A DNA stretch of 64,000 bases from an uncultured Bacteroidales bacterium (GTDB lineage Bacteria; Bacteroidota; Bacteroidia; Bacteroidales; Bacteroidaceae), in assembly GCA_902778625.1 (NCBI GenBank), contig CACYYM010000018.1:1-64000 (forward strand). The letters run 5' to 3'. The notes under the pieces were generated by a model. It worked only from the letters and a program-made list of their open reading frames with translations. It made no database searches and was not told the DNA's origin. Shown piece by piece: positions 50,988-59,063 of the stretch. Position numbers and translations under genes: made by a program. Position 1 is the stretch's first letter; each line of letters starts with the position of its first letter.

Positions 50988-52109
50988 TTAACTTATGATG
51001 ATTAATATATCTGTCGGTGTTGGTAAGTTTGTCGAGGGCCATTTGCGGACGACTTTGCCGTCGTGGAGGAGCATGAGGCCTGGATTGGAACGTATCATGG
51101 TCTTGAGCACGACGGCATCTGCATGGCAGAAGGGATACTCGGCGCCTGTCATTTCGATCCAGTTCGCGATGGCTTTCTCTCCGCTCGATGTTAAGCAATA
51201 GAACTGCAGACTGTTTTCCTTGCAGAAGTCGTGGAGCGCAAGCAGTTCCCCCATTCTGCCGTCGTCGGCTTTCTCGAGGTAGGGAGCGATGAGCAAGAAC
51301 GTCCAGCCTTTTTCCTCAAGTATTTGCAGCGTAACGTCCTCGCCCGTCTGTGCATCCTGAATGAGCAAGTCCCCTACTCCGGTTCGCTTCGTAGGCTCCG
51401 TCTCGACGGTCTTGGTGTCGATGAAGGTCCACGTGCTGTCGGGATAGTCCTCTAGGGCAAACTCTTTCCTGACGCCGTCCTTTTCAAGGATGAAGGTCGT
51501 TTGGTATTCGCCGAAGCTCTGCTGGTCGTCCAGCCAAGCCTGGCGTATGTCGGCTCCCACGTGATAGGGTCGGAAGTCAATAATAGGCAGCCGCCACAGG
51601 TTGTAGCTGGCGAAGAGCACGGCAAAGACGAACGCCAAGAGTGCAACGATCCATTCGTATTTCTTGCCAACGAAGTGGGGCATCAGCCTGAACTTATAAA
51701 GCGCAATGACGGAGAGGACAAGCAGGACGACGTTTTTCCAGAAGGTCTGCCAATTGCTCAGCTTGACTGCATCGCCGAAGCAGCCGCAATCAGATACAGG
51801 GTTATTGAGCGCCAGCCAAAGCGTCAGCGGCGTCATAACGAGCATGAAACAGATTGCGGTGGAGAGCGTGAAACGCCTGCGAATGCCGAAGAGCAAGTAA
51901 ACACCCATCAGGAACTCCACGATGGCAAGCACGCAAGCCAGCACAAGCGGCAGCCACTCAGGCATAGAACTGGCCAGCCCGAAGGCTGCAACGTAGTCTT
52001 CTATCTTGTACTGCGTGCCTCGAGGGTCAATGAGTTTGACTGCCCCAGAGAACAGGAACGTCAGACTCAGAACCAGCCGAATCAGGTTTATCGCTACCTT
52101 CTGTATCAT
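50988..52109 (-). CDS. DoxX-like membrane protein with periplasmic domain (BT_3928 type)
   Basis: A 373-residue protein. The N-terminal ~130 residues hold four DoxX-like helices (LIRLVLSLTFLFSGAVKLIDPRG, WLPLVLACVLAIVEFLMG, CFMLVMTPLTLWLAL). The sequence NNPVSDCGCFGDAVKLS carries the Cys-Gly-Cys typical of this fusion. The C-terminal half from about residue 225 is thioredoxin-like (LQILEEKGWTFLLIAPYLEK) without a CXXC motif. Known in Bacteroidales as the BT_3928 family; thought to handle respiratory or disulfide chemistry, but unproven. Overlaps no neighbour: the stop of the upstream DUF1599 gene is 1 base before its start. Confidence 0.85.
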   Translation of the reverse strand: MIQKVAINLIRLVLSLTFLFSGAVKLIDPRGTQYKIEDYVAAFGLASSMPEWLPLVLACVLAIVEFLMGVYLLFGIRRRFTLSTAICFMLVMTPLTLWLALNNPVSDCGCFGDAVKLSNWQTFWKNVVLLVLSVIALYKFRLMPHFVGKKYEWIVALLAFVFAVLFASYNLWRLPIIDFRPYHVGADIRQAWLDDQQSFGEYQTTFILEKDGVRKEFALEDYPDSTWTFIDTKTVETEPTKRTGVGDLLIQDAQTGEDVTLQILEEKGWTFLLIAPYLEKADDGRMGELLALHDFCKENSLQFYCLTSSGEKAIANWIEMTGAEYPFCHADAVVLKTMIRSNPGLMLLHDGKVVRKWPSTNLPTPTDILIIIS

Positions 52110-52655
52110 TTACTTCTCTCCAAACGTCAGTTTGATGAGCCCGAAGACGGCGTAGTTCAACATATCCATATAGTTTGCATCGACGCCCTCGCTGACGAGC
52201 GTATCCCCGTCGAGCAGTTCGATTTGCTTCGTGCGGAAGACCTTCATGAGGATAAGGTCAGTGTAGCTGCTGATGCGCATCATGCGCCAAGCCTCGTCGT
52301 AATCGTGATTCTTGCGGAGCATGAGTTGCAAAGCCTCGTTTGCGTGCTTGTCGTAAGCCTCGATAGCCTCGTCCACCTTCATGTCGTCCGGCTTCTCCGA
52401 GAAACCTTTCTCGAGTTGAATGAGACCGATTATGGCATAGTTCACGATGCCGATGAACTCGGGCCGGATGCCTTCATCGACGAGCGAGACGCCCTTTGTC
52501 TCGATGCTGCGGATGCGGTTGGCTTTGATGTATATCTGGTCGGTCAGCGACGACGGCCGGAGGATTCGCCACGCTGCCCCATAGTCGTGGAGCTTCTTCA
52601 CGAACAGAGCCCTGCACTCCGCCATCACCTTCTCGAACTGTTCCTGCGTATTCAT
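52110..52655 (-). CDS. DUF1599 protein
   Basis: A 181-residue protein starting MNTQEQFEKVMAECRALF. It is built of two similar halves, KLHDYGAAWRILRPSSLTDQIYIKANRIRSIE and KNHDYDEAWRMMRISSYTDLILMKVFRTKQIE, each with a D-Y..AWR and a KxxRxxxIE motif. This duplicated helical fold is DUF1599, related to nucleotide pyrophosphohydrolase-type proteins. Function not established. It leads the DUF1599 / DoxX / tpiA / SPOR / folE run. A longer upstream reading to 52790 is rejected because it reads through promoter-like sequence. Confidence 0.85.
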   Translation of the reverse strand: MNTQEQFEKVMAECRALFVKKLHDYGAAWRILRPSSLTDQIYIKANRIRSIETKGVSLVDEGIRPEFIGIVNYAIIGLIQLEKGFSEKPDDMKVDEAIEAYDKHANEALQLMLRKNHDYDEAWRMMRISSYTDLILMKVFRTKQIELLDGDTLVSEGVDANYMDMLNYAVFGLIKLTFGEK

Positions 52656-52818
52656 TCTGTGTCTTAAATTTCGCGTGCAAAGATACGATTTTATTTTCAA
52701 TAAAACGGCAAGATGGCAAGAAAAAAGTGACATAATGCTGCTTTTGGCACTTCGGACGGAATTAAGAGCCTCATGCCGAGGAGGTCGCACGTCTTTGACA
52801 TTTTGAAAGCAAATACGC

Positions 52819-53210
52819 CATTTCGCTTACACTCGCTTTTTTGACAGACTCGCCAGAACCGCTTCAAATCCTCTCGCCGGCACTTTTCTACCCCAAGACG
52901 ATTTGACGCGCTTGAAACAAAGGAATTACGCAACTTCTTGATTTACAGCAGGAATTATTCAACTGCGAATTATGAATCGAGAATTGAGAATTGTCGAATT
53001 GCAAAGCGCACTTGGCAAAACGGACCCTTTCGGCGCAAAATTGCACACTTTTTGACGTGTGGCGATGCCGAATTTCCACAGGCGAAAAATCAAACGCCGC
53101 ACGCGGAAACCTGCAACGTCGCACGCGGCGTTTGAAATCGTCGCACGCGGAAATGCAAAATTCGGCGTGTTTCGAGCCCTTTTTCATAGTGTGCAAAAAC
53201 GACAAAACGA
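52819..53210 (+). repeat. ~400-bp dispersed intergenic element, copy A
   Basis: Starts with GCTTACACTCGC then ACAGACTCGC, ends with TGTGCAAAAACGACAAA. Copy B (63005-63405) follows the same order of conserved blocks at roughly 55-65% identity by eye: the header, GCACTTTT.TACCC, GATT.ACAG, GCAAAG....TT.CAAAAC, TTGCACAC.TTTTG.CGTG, then a 22-bp array, then a TGTGCAA tail. Confidence 0.7.
53097..53150 (-). repeat. 22-bp palindrome array, GC-type (3 units)
   Basis: Cores at 53097 (CCGCACGCGG), 53119 and 53141 (both TCGCACGCGG), 22 bp apart, in inverted orientation relative to 21254. Part of dispersed element copy A. Confidence 0.85.
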
Positions 53211-53240
53211 AAGCGAAAGCGAAAATTTTGTAACACAACG

Positions 53241-53279
53241 AAAAAAACGGCAGGCTTGCATCCAAGCAAACCTGCCGCC
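53241..53279 (-). terminator. glyA terminator
   Basis: On the minus strand, CGGCAGG..CCTGCCG forms a stem with an inner CTTG/CAAG pair, followed by TTTTTTT (53241-53247 on the plus strand as A's). It lies 18 bases after the glyA stop. Confidence 0.85.
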
Positions 53280-53296
53280 ATAAAATATAAATTACA

Positions 53297-54577
53297 TTAG
53301 TAAGCGAAGATGGGATAGCCTGCCATAATGGCGTTGACTTCGCTCCGAACCTGAGAAATGACCGCTTCGTCTTCGGGAGCGTTCAGTACGCGCTCGATGA
53401 ACTCGGCAATCTTCACCATCAAGTCTTCCTTTGCACCGCGTGTCGTAATGGCTGGTGTACCAAGTCGAATGCCTGAGGTCTGGAAGGCGCTGCGAGTATC
53501 GAAGGGCACCATGTTCTTGTTGACGGTCAGGTCGGCTGCAACAAGAGCCTTCTCCGCAACCTTGCCCGTGAGGTCGGGATATTTGCTGCGAAGATCGACA
53601 AGCATCGAGTGGTTGTCCGTGCCGCCGCTCACGATGTCGAAACCGCGCTTGATAAGCTCGTCGGCCAGGACGGCAGCATTCTTCTTCACCTGCTTTGCCC
53701 ACTCCTTGAACTCGGGCTGAAGAGCCTCGCCGAAAGCAACGGCCTTGGCTGCGATGACGTGCTCCAGCGGACCACCCTGAATGCCAGGGAAGACTGCACT
53801 GTTCAAGAGAGCTGACATCTTCTTGATCTCGCCCTTCGGAGTCGTCTTGCCCCAAGGATTGTCGAAGTCCTTGCCCATAAGGATGATGCCGCCACGCGGA
53901 CCGCGAAGGGTCTTGTGCGTCGTGCTGGTCACAATGTGGGCATACTTCACAGGATTGTCGAGCAAGCCTGCGGCAATAAGGCCTGCAGGATGCGCCATGT
54001 CAATCATCAGGATAGCACCCACCTTATCAGCAATCTGGCGCATGCGGGCATAGTCCCACTCGCGGCTGTAAGCCGAACCGCCACCGATGATGAGCTTCGG
54101 TTTGTGCTCAAGAGCGAGCTGTTCCATTTCATCATAATCCACGCGTCCTGTCTCTTTCTTCAGGTTATAACCGACAGGCTTGTAGATAATGCCGCTGGTG
54201 TTGACGAGGGAGCCGTGGCTGAGGTGGCCGCCATGGTCGAGGTTCAAGCCCATGAAGGTATCGCCAGGATTGAGGCAAGCCAAGAAGACGGCCGCGTTAG
54301 CCTGAGCGCCCGAGTGAGGCTGCACGTTAGCATACTCGGCTCCGAAAAGCTTGCAGACGCGGTCGATAGCGAGCTGCTCAACTTCGTCCACCACCTGACA
54401 TCCGCCATAATAGCGCTTGCCCGGATAACCTTCGGCATATTTGTTTGTTAAGCACGACCCCATGGCTGCCATGACTTGGTCGCTTACATAATTCTCTGAA
54501 GCGATGAGCTCAATGCCCATGCGTTGTCTCTTATCCTCCTTCTCGATGAGGGAGAAAATTGTTGTGTCTTTTTCCAT
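53297..54577 (-). CDS. glyA: Serine hydroxymethyltransferase
   Basis: A 426-residue PLP enzyme turning serine and tetrahydrofolate into glycine and 5,10-methylene-tetrahydrofolate. Motifs: [19 protein letters not shown] at the start, [20 protein letters not shown], and [17 protein letters not shown] with the PLP-binding lysine. [17 protein letters not shown] and [16 protein letters not shown] complete the picture. Normal length. It is preceded on the same strand by pyrI and pyrB, 14 bases away, so it may be co-transcribed with them. A terminator follows. Confidence 0.97.
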   Translation of the reverse strand: MEKDTTIFSLIEKEDKRQRMGIELIASENYVSDQVMAAMGSCLTNKYAEGYPGKRYYGGCQVVDEVEQLAIDRVCKLFGAEYANVQPHSGAQANAAVFLACLNPGDTFMGLNLDHGGHLSHGSLVNTSGIIYKPVGYNLKKETGRVDYDEMEQLALEHKPKLIIGGGSAYSREWDYARMRQIADKVGAILMIDMAHPAGLIAAGLLDNPVKYAHIVTSTTHKTLRGPRGGIILMGKDFDNPWGKTTPKGEIKKMSALLNSAVFPGIQGGPLEHVIAAKAVAFGEALQPEFKEWAKQVKKNAAVLADELIKRGFDIVSGGTDNHSMLVDLRSKYPDLTGKVAEKALVAADLTVNKNMVPFDTRSAFQTSGIRLGTPAITTRGAKEDLMVKIAEFIERVLNAPEDEAVISQVRSEVNAIMAGYPIFAY

Positions 54578-54591
54578 TTAGTTATCCTTAA

Positions 54592-55047
54592 TTATACAAG
54601 TTTAACATCCGATAGATTAATTTCTCTGTTGCAGTAGTGACACTGCAGCGTCCCCCTTTCCTTACCGAGGAAGTGGAAGCGCGTGGGCATCGGCTCGTTG
54701 TTCGTAATGCACTTATGGTTGTCGCAACGAACAATGCCAACGAGCTCTTCTGGCATCTTGACCTCCTTCTTCTCCACCACCTCGTAGTCACGAATCACGC
54801 TCAATGTGACGTTTGGAGCCACGACGCTGAGCTGGTTGATTTCGTCGTCGGAGAAGAACTTGCCTGCAATCTTGATGATGCTCTTATTCCCCATCTTCTT
54901 GCTCTTGAGGTTGTAGCCAACGGTAACTGCCGAACGCATATTCTCGAGATGGAGGAGGCTGATAACGTCGAAAAGCTTGCCTGAAGGTATGTGGTCGATG
55001 ACGGTTCCGCTTTCGAGGGCTGCCACCTGTAGTTCCTGTCGTTTCAT
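54592..55047 (-). CDS. pyrI: Aspartate carbamoyltransferase regulatory chain
   Basis: A 151-residue regulatory subunit. The start at 55047 ([17 protein letters not shown]) overlaps the pyrB stop by 4 bases; a longer frame upstream lies inside pyrB and is rejected. The allosteric domain has [18 protein letters not shown]. The C-terminal zinc domain has Cys pairs in RCDNHKC and LQCHYC (the C-x4-C ... C-x2-C set). It binds CTP/ATP to regulate the catalytic trimers. Cytoplasmic. Confidence 0.95.
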   Translation of the reverse strand: MKRQELQVAALESGTVIDHIPSGKLFDVISLLHLENMRSAVTVGYNLKSKKMGNKSIIKIAGKFFSDDEINQLSVVAPNVTLSVIRDYEVVEKKEVKMPEELVGIVRCDNHKCITNNEPMPTRFHFLGKERGTLQCHYCNREINLSDVKLV

Positions 55048-55991
55048 GAGATAATGGTTTTGTCGTTGATAATGTCTTCGAGCGTTATGCCGAGGGCGTC
55101 GCAAAGAAGTGCCTCACGGGCATAGAGGCCGTTGCGAGCCTGCTGGAAATAATAAGCATAAGGCGTGTCGTCGATGCTGTACTCAATCTCGTTGACGCGA
55201 GGCAGCGGGTGCAGAATCTTCATGTTCGGCTTTGCCTTCGCGAGCATTGCACGAGTCAAAAGGTAACGGTCCTTAACACGCTCATACTCGTCGAGGTCGG
55301 TGAAACGTTCCCTTTGCACGCGCGTCATATATAATATGTCGGCACCGGCTATCGTGTCGGCATCGAAGTCCTGATGCTCGACGTACTTGATGCCTTTCTC
55401 ACGGCAGTACATCTTGTAATGCTCAGGCATAGCAAGTTCGTCGGGCGCAATGAAGTGGAACGTCGGATTGAAATGCCGCATCGCCGTCAGGAGGCTGTGA
55501 ACGGTCCTACCGTACTTGAGGTCGCCCACAAGATAGATGTTCAAGTTCTCCAGCGTTCCCTGCGTCTGATAGATGGTATAGAGGTCGAGCATCGTCTGGC
55601 TCGGGTGCTGGTTCGCGCCATCACCTGCATTCACGATAGGCACAGGCGAAACCTCGCTTGCATACTGAGCAGCGCCCTCCAGATAGTGTCGCATCACGAT
55701 AATATCTGCGTAGTTAGACACCATCATGATTGTGTCCTTCAAGGTCTCACCCTTCGTTCCGCTCGTCACCTTCGGGTCTGCAAACCCAATGACTTTCGCA
55801 CCAAGACGATTTGCCGCAGTCTCGAAGCTGAGGCGCGTTCGCGTGCTTGGCTCAAAAAACAACGTGGCAACTATTCTTCCCTCAAGAAGCCGTCGGTTGG
55901 GGTGCTTCTCGAACTCCTGAGCCATACGGATGAGGTACTCGATCTTTTCGCGCGTATGGTAGGCTATGGTTACTAGACTTCTACTTTGCAT
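55044..55991 (-). CDS. pyrB: Aspartate carbamoyltransferase catalytic chain
   Basis: A 315-residue enzyme joining carbamoyl phosphate and aspartate in pyrimidine synthesis. The carbamoyl-phosphate loop [13 protein letters not shown] (about residues 50-62), the aspartate-side [19 protein letters not shown] and HPLPRVNEI are all present. A TATCTTTG promoter element lies 21 bases before the start (56019-56012). pyrI overlaps its end by 4 bases, the usual pyrBI arrangement. Cytoplasmic. Confidence 0.97.
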   Translation of the reverse strand: MQSRSLVTIAYHTREKIEYLIRMAQEFEKHPNRRLLEGRIVATLFFEPSTRTRLSFETAANRLGAKVIGFADPKVTSGTKGETLKDTIMMVSNYADIIVMRHYLEGAAQYASEVSPVPIVNAGDGANQHPSQTMLDLYTIYQTQGTLENLNIYLVGDLKYGRTVHSLLTAMRHFNPTFHFIAPDELAMPEHYKMYCREKGIKYVEHQDFDADTIAGADILYMTRVQRERFTDLDEYERVKDRYLLTRAMLAKAKPNMKILHPLPRVNEIEYSIDDTPYAYYFQQARNGLYAREALLCDALGITLEDIINDKTIIS

Positions 55992-56011
55992 TGCTTTATG
56001 GTTTTTCTGTG

Positions 56012-56019
56012 CAAAGATA
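56012..56019 (-). promoter_or_regulatory. Promoter -7 element of the pyrBI operon
   Basis: TATCTTTG on the minus strand, 21 bases before the pyrB start, matches TAnnTTTG. Confidence 0.55.
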
Positions 56020-56114
56020 CAAATAAATGAAGAATTAAAAGTGAAGAATGAAGAATTATTCTCCTTTTTCCTTAATTTCTTATTATCTTATTTTCGTATT
56101 ATCTAATTTCTTCT

Positions 56115-56122
56115 TACCTTTG
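56115..56122 (+). promoter_or_regulatory. Promoter -7 element of the PBP1A gene
   Basis: TACCTTTG, 22 bases before the start at 56145. A typical position for a Bacteroidetes -7 element. Confidence 0.5.
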
Positions 56123-56144
56123 TAGTCTAAAAACTCTGTTTCGG

Positions 56145-58493
56145 ATGAGAAAGAAGTTTTTCCGGGTCCTTTGGACATTCTTCATTTTAGGTGTACTTGC
56201 AATAGGCATCACGTTTTTCCTTATCTTTAAGGGCGTGATTGGTTATATGCCAGATATTCAGCAACTACAGAACCCTGTCAACAAGTTCGCCACTCAGGTC
56301 TTTTCGGCAGACGGTAAGCAACTTGGCACTTGGAGCTACAGCAGTGCCAACCGTGTCTTTGCCGACTATAGCGAACTACCACCGGCCCTTGTGCAAGCAC
56401 TTATTGCGACAGAGGACGTTCGCTTCTACGAGCACAACGGTATCGACTTCATGGCTTTGATGAGAGCTATCGTGAAGCGAGGCGTATTGCAACAGAAGAG
56501 TGCTGGCGGCGGAAGCACCATCACCCAACAGCTTGCCAAGCAGCTCTACTCGGAGAAGGCTGCCACCACGATGGAGCGCCTCTTTCAAAAACCTATCGAG
56601 TGGGTCATTGCCTTGAAGCTTGAGCGCTTCTACACCAAAGAGGAAATCATCGTGATGTACTTCAATTACTTCGACTTCCTCCACAACGCTGTCGGCATCA
56701 AGACGGCTGCTCAGACTTACTTCAGCAAGGAGCCGATAGCGCTCGACACCTGCCAGTGTGCCCTGCTTGTTGGCATGTGCAAGAACCCGAGCTACTTCAA
56801 TCCCGTTCGTCGTCCTGAACGCTGCATCGACCGCCGCAACACCGTACTGATGCAGATGGAGAGGGCCGGGTTCCTTACAGAAGAACAGAGAGAAGAGCTG
56901 CGCGAACGTCCGCTCGAGCTGGCTTTCCACCGCGTCAGCCATAAGGAAGGACACGCCACCTACTTGCGCGATTTCCTACGTCAAGTCCTGATGGCAAAGA
57001 AACCTGTCCGAAGCGACTATGCTTCCTGGCAACAACAAAAGTTCTACGAGGACTCACTGGCTTGGGAACGCGACCCCATATATGGCTGGTGCAACAAGAA
57101 CTACAATCGCGACGGGCGTCCCTACAATATCTATACCGATGGCTTGAAAGTCTACACAACACTCGACAGCCGTATGCAGGAATACGCAGAGCAAGCTGTC
57201 GAAAGACATGTTACCGGCGAACTGCAACCCCTCTTCGATAAGGAACAGCGTTCGAACAGAAACGCACCTTACGCTTCCGCTATCACGCCCGCAAAAGCAA
57301 GAGAGGATCTGATTCGAGCTAAACGGCAAAGCCCACGATATACGGAAATGAAGAGGGCAGGATTCAGCGATGCCGAAATCGAAGAATCCTTTAACAAACC
57401 AACCGAAATGGTCGTCTATACAACGAAAGGCGACAAGGATACCGTCATGACGCCGCTCGACAGCATTCGCTACTACAAGTCCTTCCTGCGGACGGGCTTC
57501 ATGTGCATGGACACGGAAACAGGACATGTGAAAGCCTACGTTGGCGGTGTGGACTACAGTCATTTCCAATACGACATGTGTACGCTCGGCAAACGTCAGG
57601 TCGGTTCTACCATCAAGCCTTATCTCTACTCTTTGGCCATGGAGAACGGCTGGTCGCCCTGCGATGTCGCACCAAACGTGCAACAGACATACTTCGTGCC
57701 AGGCAGCGGAGCTTGGACGCCACGCAACGGCAGCCGTGCACGCTACGGAGAAATGGTGACGCTCAAATGGGGCTTGGCAACCAGTAACAACTGGATATCG
57801 GCTTGGCTGCTCAACCAGCTCAGCCCTACCCTGTTCGTCAAGCTCTTGCACGACTTCGGCATTCAGAATCAGGACATCCATGCTTCCCTCGCACTTTGTC
57901 TCGGTCCATGCGACATCTCAGTTGCAGAGATGGTTGGCGCATACTCTGCTTTCCCACAGAAAGGTGTTCGACGCACACCGCTCTATGTAACGCGAATCGA
58001 GGATAGCGACGGCAACGTCCTCGCACAATTCCAGTCGAGAGTGAAGGAAGTGATTTCCGAGGAGACAGCCTACAAGATGATTATCATGATGAAGGGCGTC
58101 ATCGACGGCGGTACTGGCTCTCGAATGCGCCGCCGTTACAACATTACTGCGCCGATGGCAGGCAAGACGGGTACGACCAACGATAACAGCGACGGCTGGT
58201 TTGTGGGCTATACACCGCGACTGAGCTTCGGAGCGTGGGTGGGCGGCGACGAACACGACGTCCACTTCGCCAGCATGGCTTACGGCCAGGGTGCCAACTC
58301 TGCCCTACCCATCGTCGCCTACTTCCTGCAGAAAGTCTTTGCCGACAACCGTCTTGGTTACGACCCGGAGGAGGACTTTGATATTCCCGCCGGATTCGAT
58401 CCTTGTGGTTATTCAGGAGGTGGAGGCGAAGAAGACGGCGAAGAAGAAGTGGAAGAAACCGGCTTCGACATCGGAAACGTTTTTGAAGAATAA
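56145..58493 (+). CDS. Penicillin-binding protein 1A (bifunctional)
   Basis: A 782-residue inner-membrane anchored cell-wall synthase. One N-terminal TM helix (TFFILGVLAIGITFFLIF). The GT51 glycosyltransferase part has ATEDVRFYEHNGID with the catalytic Glu, GGGSTITQQLAKQLY and EWVIALKLERFYTKEEI. The transpeptidase part has STIKPYLYS (SxxK), TSNNWISAW (SxN) and AGKTGTTNDNSDGWF (KTG). A glycine- and glutamate-rich tail (GGGGEEDGEEEVEE) ends it. It makes and cross-links peptidoglycan in the periplasm. Monocistronic by position, with its own promoter. Confidence 0.95.
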   Translation: MRKKFFRVLWTFFILGVLAIGITFFLIFKGVIGYMPDIQQLQNPVNKFATQVFSADGKQLGTWSYSSANRVFADYSELPPALVQALIATEDVRFYEHNGIDFMALMRAIVKRGVLQQKSAGGGSTITQQLAKQLYSEKAATTMERLFQKPIEWVIALKLERFYTKEEIIVMYFNYFDFLHNAVGIKTAAQTYFSKEPIALDTCQCALLVGMCKNPSYFNPVRRPERCIDRRNTVLMQMERAGFLTEEQREELRERPLELAFHRVSHKEGHATYLRDFLRQVLMAKKPVRSDYASWQQQKFYEDSLAWERDPIYGWCNKNYNRDGRPYNIYTDGLKVYTTLDSRMQEYAEQAVERHVTGELQPLFDKEQRSNRNAPYASAITPAKAREDLIRAKRQSPRYTEMKRAGFSDAEIEESFNKPTEMVVYTTKGDKDTVMTPLDSIRYYKSFLRTGFMCMDTETGHVKAYVGGVDYSHFQYDMCTLGKRQVGSTIKPYLYSLAMENGWSPCDVAPNVQQTYFVPGSGAWTPRNGSRARYGEMVTLKWGLATSNNWISAWLLNQLSPTLFVKLLHDFGIQNQDIHASLALCLGPCDISVAEMVGAYSAFPQKGVRRTPLYVTRIEDSDGNVLAQFQSRVKEVISEETAYKMIIMMKGVIDGGTGSRMRRRYNITAPMAGKTGTTNDNSDGWFVGYTPRLSFGAWVGGDEHDVHFASMAYGQGANSALPIVAYFLQKVFADNRLGYDPEEDFDIPAGFDPCGYSGGGGEEDGEEEVEETGFDIGNVFEE

Positions 58494-58589
58494 GTTGCAA
58501 AAATAGTGTCGTTTGACGTTAAGATTGTGTCAATGTCTTGACATAAATCAACAAAAGTGCTATTTTGCTGTTTTTCTTGCCCAAAATCC

Positions 58590-58619
58590 TTGCAGGAAGA
58601 AATAATTGCCGTACCTTTG
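58590..58619 (+). promoter_or_regulatory. Promoter of the sRNA candidate
   Basis: TTG at 58590-58592, 19 bases, then TACCTTTG at 58612-58619. One of the best Bacteroidetes promoters in the window, with no gene behind it. Confidence 0.65.
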
Positions 58620-58624
58620 CAGTG

Positions 58625-58762
58625 CAAAAAGGAAGTAAACTCATTCTTCATCATAAAATTAGATAGTTTGAGAATTCGGTAGAAAGATTTGTTTGAAGGT
58701 TAATAATAGTTGTTAGTTTTAGTTTTTGGAGAAGCAATCCGTGAGGACCGCTTCTTTTTTTT
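58625..58762 (+). ncRNA. Candidate small RNA (~138 nt)
   Basis: Between the promoter above and a strong terminator: GAGAAGC at 58728-58734 pairs with GCTTCT (58749-58754), with inner TCC/GGA, and then eight T's at 58755-58762. No ATG-led frame of any length exists inside it. It could be a stand-alone sRNA or a relic of a lost gene's leader. Not matched to any family I know. Confidence 0.55.
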
Positions 58763-58871
58763 GTCCTTTCAGACAGGTTTTTATCACAAATCGCGCATTC
58801 ACTGTCGGTAATCCAGATTTACCTTTTCCCTCGCATGCGTAATATATAATAATGTATAGAGGAAGAAAACG

Positions 58872-58950
58872 CCGCACGCGGAGATTGCCAACGCCGCACG
58901 CGGGGATTGCCAACGCCGCACGCGGGGATTGCCAACGCCGCACGCGGGGA
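58872..58950 (-). repeat. 22-bp palindrome array, GC-type (4 units)
   Basis: CCGCACGCGG cores at 58872, 58894, 58916 and 58938, all 22 bp apart, in inverted orientation. It lies between the 3' ends of the convergent PBP1A (with sRNA) and protease genes. Confidence 0.9.
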
Positions 58951-58997
58951 TTTGGGATCCAGCTAACGGCGTGAAACAAAGGCGCTTGCAAAAGACA

Positions 58998-59038
58998 GAA
59001 AAATCCCCTGTCGGAAGGCGGGACTTACCGACAGGGGA
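58998..59038 (-). terminator. Terminator of the calpain-like protease gene
   Basis: On the minus strand TCCCCTGTCGG pairs with CCGACAGGGGA around a 13-base loop, followed by TTTTTC. It lies 26 bases after the stop. Confidence 0.85.
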
Positions 59039-59063
59039 CTGCTATGAAAAGGTTCGTAATATT

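Larger units (their letters stand above)
52656..53296. other. 641-base intergenic region
   Basis: Holds a TATCTTTG promoter element (52685-52678, minus) for the DUF1599 operon, the 400-bp dispersed element copy A, a 22-bp array inside it, and the glyA terminator. The small reading frames here come from the repeats and are not credible genes. Confidence 0.65.
58494..59063. other. 570-base intergenic region between convergent genes
   Basis: Contains an sRNA candidate with its own promoter and terminator (58612-58762), a 22-bp array (58872-58950) and the terminator of the calpain-like protease gene (58998-59038). No credible coding frame. Confidence 0.7.

Noticed and set aside
49773..51005. 410-residue plus-strand reading frame
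   Set aside because: Antisense to the SPOR-protein and tpiA genes.
52888..53265. Small basic reading frames in the arrays, also at 58719, 63098 and 63158
   Set aside because: They translate the same repeat into Arg/Ala/Pro-rich strings in several frames; repeat by-products, not genes.
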